Shown: one piece after another, positions 6,546 through 10,000 of the stretch
Layout: every line of letters begins with the position of its first letter
Position numbering within the stretch: the stretch's first letter is position 1
Assembly (NCBI GenBank): GCA_020216655.1
Contig: JAIWNU010000084.1
Coordinates: 1 to 10,000 of the forward strand
Length of the DNA: 10,000 nt
Origin: Treponema sp.
GTDB taxonomy: Bacteria; Spirochaetota; Spirochaetia; Treponematales; Breznakiellaceae
Direction: 5' to 3'
Made by a program: the position numbers and the translations under genes
Notes under the pieces: model-generated
The model's input: only the letters and a program-made list of their open reading frames with translations
What the model was told of the DNA's origin: nothing
The model's database searches: none

Positions 6546-8132
6546 ATGAGTACTGTTCAGAATCCTGTTTTGCCCGGTTTTCATCCAGATCCTTCCATAA
6601 TTTATCATGACGGATGGTTTTATATTGCAAACTCAACCTTTGAGTGGTTTGGCGGCGTACAGATAAGTCGTTCCCGGGATTTGGCAAACTGGGAACCGGT
6701 ATGCCAAGCCCTTACAAAAAAAAGTCAGCTTGATATGACGGGTAACCCTCCGTCAGGAGGCATTTGGGCACCCTGTCTATCCTGGTCCGATGGTCTCTTT
6801 TGGCTTATTTTCACCGATGTAAAAACTTGGAACGATGGGCCCTTCAAGGATGTACATAACTATCTGGTAACGGCCGAGCGGATAGAAGGCCCCTGGTCCG
6901 AGCCGATTTATCTTAACAGTTCAGGTTTTGACCCATCACTATTCCATGATGAAGATTGGAAAAAATGGCTGGTTAATATGGAATGGGATTACCGTAAAAA
7001 GGGCTCAGAACAATTTTCAGGGATATTGTTGCAGGAGCTTGATCCAGTACAGAAGAAATTAGTGGGCCCAATTTATAAGATATGGAAGGGTACTGAGATT
7101 GGTCTTGTAGAAGGTCCTCATTTGTACAAAAAGGATGGTTGGTATTACCTCATGTGTGCGGAAGGGGGTACAGAGTATGAACACGCAGTCAGTGTTGCCC
7201 GGTCAAGAACTATTACGGGCCCATACGAAACTCATCCGCATAACCCGCTCTGCACTTCCCGCGGAAAACCGGATCTCTATTTGCAAAAGGCCGGACATGG
7301 CAGTCTGTGCAAAGGGCCAAATGGGCAATGGTATCTGGCATTCCTCGTGGGAAGGCCCTTACCCGGAAGTAAACGCTGTGTCTTAGGCAGGGAAACCGCT
7401 ATTGCACCGGTTATCTGGCAGAATGATTGGCCCTATCTTGCAAATGGCACCTCTTATCCAGATCCATCTTTTACAGTTCCTTGGACCATTGAAACTCCCA
7501 AAAAACAACATATCCACTATGATTTTTCTTCTCAGGAAGGCAAGGATCTGTTTTATAAGGATTTTATGAGCCTGCGAATACCCGGGGAGGAGGCGCTTTA
7601 TTCTTTTAACCAAAGACCCGGCTATTTGCGGCTATTTGGTAAAGAGTCTTTGGTTTCTCGTCATAGTCAAACCGTAGTAGCCCGTAGACAGACGTCATTT
7701 TTATTCGAGGCAGAAACCTGTTTGGAATTTGACTTTCATTCCTTCCAACACATGGCAGGCCTCATCTACCGTTATGATGAATCCAACTGGTATTACCTGC
7801 GGGTCAGCTGGGATGAGCAGCGGCAGCAACATACACTCGGTTTGTTAATAATGGATAAGGGACAGTTCTCTATGCCTCTTGTTGATGAACCTCCTATACT
7901 ATCTACTAAAGTGTATTTGAAATTGAAAGTACAAAATGCCGACGCCCAATGGTTTTGGTCCTTCGATGGCTCTGTATGGAATCAGATCGGAAAAACCTAT
8001 GATGCATCTATCCTTTCCGATGAATATGGAGGGCTAGGGTTTACCGGAGCCTTTGTTGGTATGGCATGTCAGGACCTCCAGGGAAGCAACATGTATGCTG
8101 ATTTTCCATATTTCGTATATCGAGAGCTTTAA
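6546..8132 (+). CDS. xynB: GH43 family beta-xylosidase (possibly arabinofuranosidase)
   Basis: An enzyme of 528 residues without a signal peptide, so it should act in the cytoplasm on imported xylo-oligosaccharides, releasing xylose from the non-reducing end. The N-terminal domain (about 1-310) is the GH43 five-bladed propeller. It starts NPVLPGFHPDPSI with catalytic base D15, then STFEWFGGVQISRSRDL, the middle acidic residue D129 in GFDPSLF, and the general acid E189 in VEGPHLY. The C-terminal third (about 320-528) is the beta-sandwich typical of this subgroup, with the FDFHSFQHMAGLIYRYD and GGLGFTGAFVGM stretches. Length and motif spacing match Selenomonas- and Bacillus-type beta-xylosidases. 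Family members can have both xylosidase and arabinofuranosidase activity, so the exact sugar is unproven. It is preceded by a LacI-type operator and followed 20 bases later by the repressor gene, probably on one transcript. Confidence 0.93.
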   Translation: MSTVQNPVLPGFHPDPSIIYHDGWFYIANSTFEWFGGVQISRSRDLANWEPVCQALTKKSQLDMTGNPPSGGIWAPCLSWSDGLFWLIFTDVKTWNDGPFKDVHNYLVTAERIEGPWSEPIYLNSSGFDPSLFHDEDWKKWLVNMEWDYRKKGSEQFSGILLQELDPVQKKLVGPIYKIWKGTEIGLVEGPHLYKKDGWYYLMCAEGGTEYEHAVSVARSRTITGPYETHPHNPLCTSRGKPDLYLQKAGHGSLCKGPNGQWYLAFLVGRPLPGSKRCVLGRETAIAPVIWQNDWPYLANGTSYPDPSFTVPWTIETPKKQHIHYDFSSQEGKDLFYKDFMSLRIPGEEALYSFNQRPGYLRLFGKESLVSRHSQTVVARRQTSFLFEAETCLEFDFHSFQHMAGLIYRYDESNWYYLRVSWDEQRQQHTLGLLIMDKGQFSMPLVDEPPILSTKVYLKLKVQNADAQWFWSFDGSVWNQIGKTYDASILSDEYGGLGFTGAFVGMACQDLQGSNMYADFPYFVYREL

Positions 8133-8152
8133 GGAAAGAAAGAACCGCACCA

Positions 8153-9208
8153 ATGGTTACGATTTACGACTTAGCAAAAAAGTTAGGGCTTTCACCTCCA
8201 ACAATATCAAAGGCTTTGAACGATCAGCCAGATATCAGCGAAAGCACTAAGGAAAAAGTAAGAAAGCTGGCAGAAGAACTGGGGTATACGCCTAATTCTT
8301 CAGCCAGAGGTCTTATCACAAAAAAGAATTGGCTTATTGGAATGATCTATGAGGAGGAGCATCTTGGACTTGATGTAGAACATCCTCTTTTTGCCGGTAT
8401 CATGAATTCGTTTAAGGCAAGAATTGAACGGGCCGGTTATGAACTTTTAATTATTTCTAGAGTATTAGGTAATAAAAAACTATCGTATCTTGAGCACTGC
8501 AGGTATCGCCAGGTGGATGGTATACTCATTCTTAACAGCACCATAGATAATCCAGAGGTCTTACATGTAATTCACAGTGAATTCCCCATAGTATCGGCGA
8601 ATATTGTTTATCCTCATGTTTGTACTGTCACATCGGATAATAAAGAGCCTTCTATGCAAGCAGTTCGTTATCTTTATTCATTGGGACAGCGTCGGATTGC
8701 ATTCATTGCAGGCCCCTCAGAATATTCATCCTCCCCTGCGGTAGAACGTCTGGAAGGATATATTCTGGGTTTGCATGAAATTGGTTTGGAATATGATCCA
8801 GAATTGGTAGTATATGGCCATCATTGGAATGTGGAATCGGGCTACAATGCAATGAAGGATTTGCAACAAAGGAAAATCCATTATACCGCTATCTATTGTG
8901 CAGCAGATGTCCTCGCTCTTGGGGTGATGAAGTACTGTCAAGAAAATGATATTCATATTCCAGATGAGTTATCGTTAATAGGCTTTGATGACTCCCAATG
9001 GGCCTCCTATAGTCACCCTCCACTAACGACATTCCGGCAGAATAGACAAGTGATTGGAGAGCTTGCAGCTGAAACCTTGTTAAAGAAAATAAACGGAGAG
9101 GATGTTGATGAACGAATATGTGTACCGGTAGATTTTATAGAGCGCCAAACTTGTAAAAAAATTGATGAATTTTATTTGACAAGATTAGGGAAAGGGTCTA
9201 CTATGTAA
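8153..9208 (+). CDS. LacI-family transcriptional repressor
   Basis: A protein of 351 residues. Residues 3-23 (TIYDLAKKLGLSPPTISKAL) are the LacI-type helix-turn-helix, with P15 and P16 at the two main specificity positions of the recognition helix. The hinge helix NSSARGL ends in L54, the residue that in PurR and LacI homologues enters the central CG step of the operator. From about residue 59 to 340 follows a periplasmic-binding-protein-like sugar sensor (LIGMIYEEE, RRIAFIAGP, AIYCAADVLALGVM, SLIGFDDSQWASYSHPPLTTFRQ). Start: MVTIYDLA at ATG 8153 fits the family start exactly, but the nearest ribosome-like AAGGA overlaps the glycosidase stop and is about 17 bases away, which suggests weak translation. 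Likely role: a sugar-responsive repressor of its neighbours through the shared operators. The inducer is not known; xylose or xylobiose is a guess from context. Confidence 0.95.
   Translation: MVTIYDLAKKLGLSPPTISKALNDQPDISESTKEKVRKLAEELGYTPNSSARGLITKKNWLIGMIYEEEHLGLDVEHPLFAGIMNSFKARIERAGYELLIISRVLGNKKLSYLEHCRYRQVDGILILNSTIDNPEVLHVIHSEFPIVSANIVYPHVCTVTSDNKEPSMQAVRYLYSLGQRRIAFIAGPSEYSSSPAVERLEGYILGLHEIGLEYDPELVVYGHHWNVESGYNAMKDLQQRKIHYTAIYCAADVLALGVMKYCQENDIHIPDELSLIGFDDSQWASYSHPPLTTFRQNRQVIGELAAETLLKKINGEDVDERICVPVDFIERQTCKKIDEFYLTRLGKGSTM
9176..9204 (+). promoter_or_regulatory. Predicted promoter of the sugar-binding protein gene, inside lacI
   Basis: A perfect TTGACA (9176-9181) and TACTAT (9199-9204) are separated by the optimal 17 bases. 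Both lie within the last eleven codons of the repressor gene, which ends at 9208. Transcription would start near 9211, right at the operator. This would let the transporter be made at far higher levels than the repressor. Confidence 0.72.
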
Positions 9209-9211
9209 CTG

Positions 9212-9233
9212 ATAACGCAATCGGTTGCGTTAT
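9212..9233. promoter_or_regulatory. LacI-family operator upstream of the transporter operon
   Basis: ATAACGCAATC (9212-9222) joins GGTTGCGTTAT (9223-9233). The outer nine bases of each half are exact reverse complements and the centre is CG; only the T/G pair beside the centre breaks symmetry. The site begins seven bases after the -10 box, so a bound repressor would cover the start point. It shares its left half exactly with the site at 6512. Confidence 0.85.
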
Positions 9234-9263
9234 AGGGAATATAGAATTGTATAGGAGGATGAC

Positions 9264-10000
9264 ATGAAAAAGCTTCTTTTAGCTTTGGTCGCGGTTTCGC
9301 TCCTCGTTTTGGGGTGTGCGAAAGGTCAGCAGGATGCAGGCAAAAATGAGCCCAAGTCGCTGGTGGTATGGTCTTTTACTCTTGAAGTAAAGAACATGAT
9401 TGACAAGTATTATGGTCCTGCTAATCCGGATGTAAAGTTTGAGTATTCGCTGACTCCGACGGATCAGTTCCCGAATAAGCTTGATCCCGTTCTCGCTTCC
9501 GGCCAGGGCGCTCCTGATGTATTTGCCCTTGAAGCTGCCTTTGTGCGAAAATATATTGAATCTGGCCTGCTTCTGGACATAACTGACGTGGCCAATGAAG
9601 TTCGTTCCAAGATGTTTGGATATCCGATCGAAGTTGGAACCTATAACGGCAAGGTATATGGTCTTTCCTGGCAGGTAACCCCCGGTGCTATGTTCTATCG
9701 CCGCAGTCTTGCAAAGAAATATCTTGGCACCGACGATCCCGCTGAAGTTCAGAAATACTTTACCGATCTTAACAAATTCCTTGAGACCGCTGCTGTGTTA
9801 AAGACCAAGTCCAAGGGCAGCTGTGTTGTCGTATCCTCTATCGGTGATATGTTCATGCCCTACAAGGGCGCTCGGAAACAGCCCTGGGTTGTGGACGGCA
9901 AACTGGTCATCGATCCTGCCATGGAATCCTATATGGAAATGGCTAAAACCCTTAAAGATAAGGGCTATGAAGGCCGGGTTGGACAGTGGTCAGAAGGATG
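9264..10000 (+). CDS. Sugar ABC transporter substrate-binding lipoprotein (partial, 5' part)
   Basis: The frame is open from ATG 9264 to the window edge: 245 codons plus two bases, with the C-terminal part missing. The N terminus is a lipoprotein signal: MKK, a hydrophobic stretch and the lipobox VLGC, with C18 as the lipid-carrying residue; the relaxed lipobox (LG before C) is common in spirochaetes. The mature part looks like a family 1 extracellular solute-binding protein: LVVWSF, PDVKFEYSLTPTDQFPNKLDPVLASGQGAPDVFALE-like segments (about residues 51-86), and the YNGKVYGLSWQVTPGAMFYRRSLAKK region. It would capture sugars or oligosaccharides outside the membrane and pass them to ABC permeases, presumably encoded just downstream. 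AGGAGG at 9253-9258, five bases before the ATG, is an excellent ribosome site. Substrate is inferred from the glycosidase and shared operator: xylosides or related oligosaccharides. Confidence 0.9.
   Translation, partial: MKKLLLALVAVSLLVLGCAKGQQDAGKNEPKSLVVWSFTLEVKNMIDKYYGPANPDVKFEYSLTPTDQFPNKLDPVLASGQGAPDVFALEAAFVRKYIESGLLLDITDVANEVRSKMFGYPIEVGTYNGKVYGLSWQVTPGAMFYRRSLAKKYLGTDDPAEVQKYFTDLNKFLETAAVLKTKSKGSCVVVSSIGDMFMPYKGARKQPWVVDGKLVIDPAMESYMEMAKTLKDKGYEGRVGQWSEG

Overview
This is an ordinary bacterial chromosome window holding seven complete genes, two partial edge genes and their control sites. I think a spirochaete of the Treponema group is the most likely source. The pointers are the intermediate GC content, the spirochaete-like lipobox of the binding protein and the oadG-oadA-oadB order. 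No rRNA or species marker is present, so this is an inference. I see no tRNA or rRNA genes, insertion sequences, CRISPR arrays or phage genes.

Left part (1-2603). The window opens inside the last 49 codons of a sigma-70 family factor on the plus strand. It converges on, and overlaps by 14 bp, a minus-strand pair: pgcA (phosphoglucomutase) followed by a DEDDh exonuclease of the DnaQ type. The pair is joined by a TAATG stop/start overlap. A perfect 12-bp inverted repeat lies in the pgcA leader next to its predicted promoter.

Middle part (2604-6392). A divergent intergenic region of about 270 bp carries two back-to-back promoters and a possible 27-codon small ORF. It is followed by oadG-oadA-oadB, the gamma, alpha and beta subunits of a membrane-bound, biotin-dependent sodium-pumping oxaloacetate decarboxylase. 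Its predicted promoter is at 2813-2842 and a strong intrinsic terminator is at 6362-6392. The beta subunit has a signal-like, longer N terminus.

Right part (6393-10000). This is a sugar-use locus: a cytoplasmic GH43 beta-xylosidase-type glycosidase, a LacI-family repressor, and the start of a sugar ABC transporter binding lipoprotein cut by the window edge. The 11-bp half-site ATAACGCAATC occurs just downstream of the predicted -10 boxes of both the glycosidase and the binding-protein gene, with a central CG typical of LacI-family operators. The simplest reading is that the repressor controls uptake and intracellular cleavage of xylosides or related oligosaccharides, and derepresses both when sugar is present. 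The second promoter lies inside the 3' end of the repressor gene.

I found no clear undescribed system. The most useful observations are the paired operators, the pgcA leader repeat and the possible small ORF.
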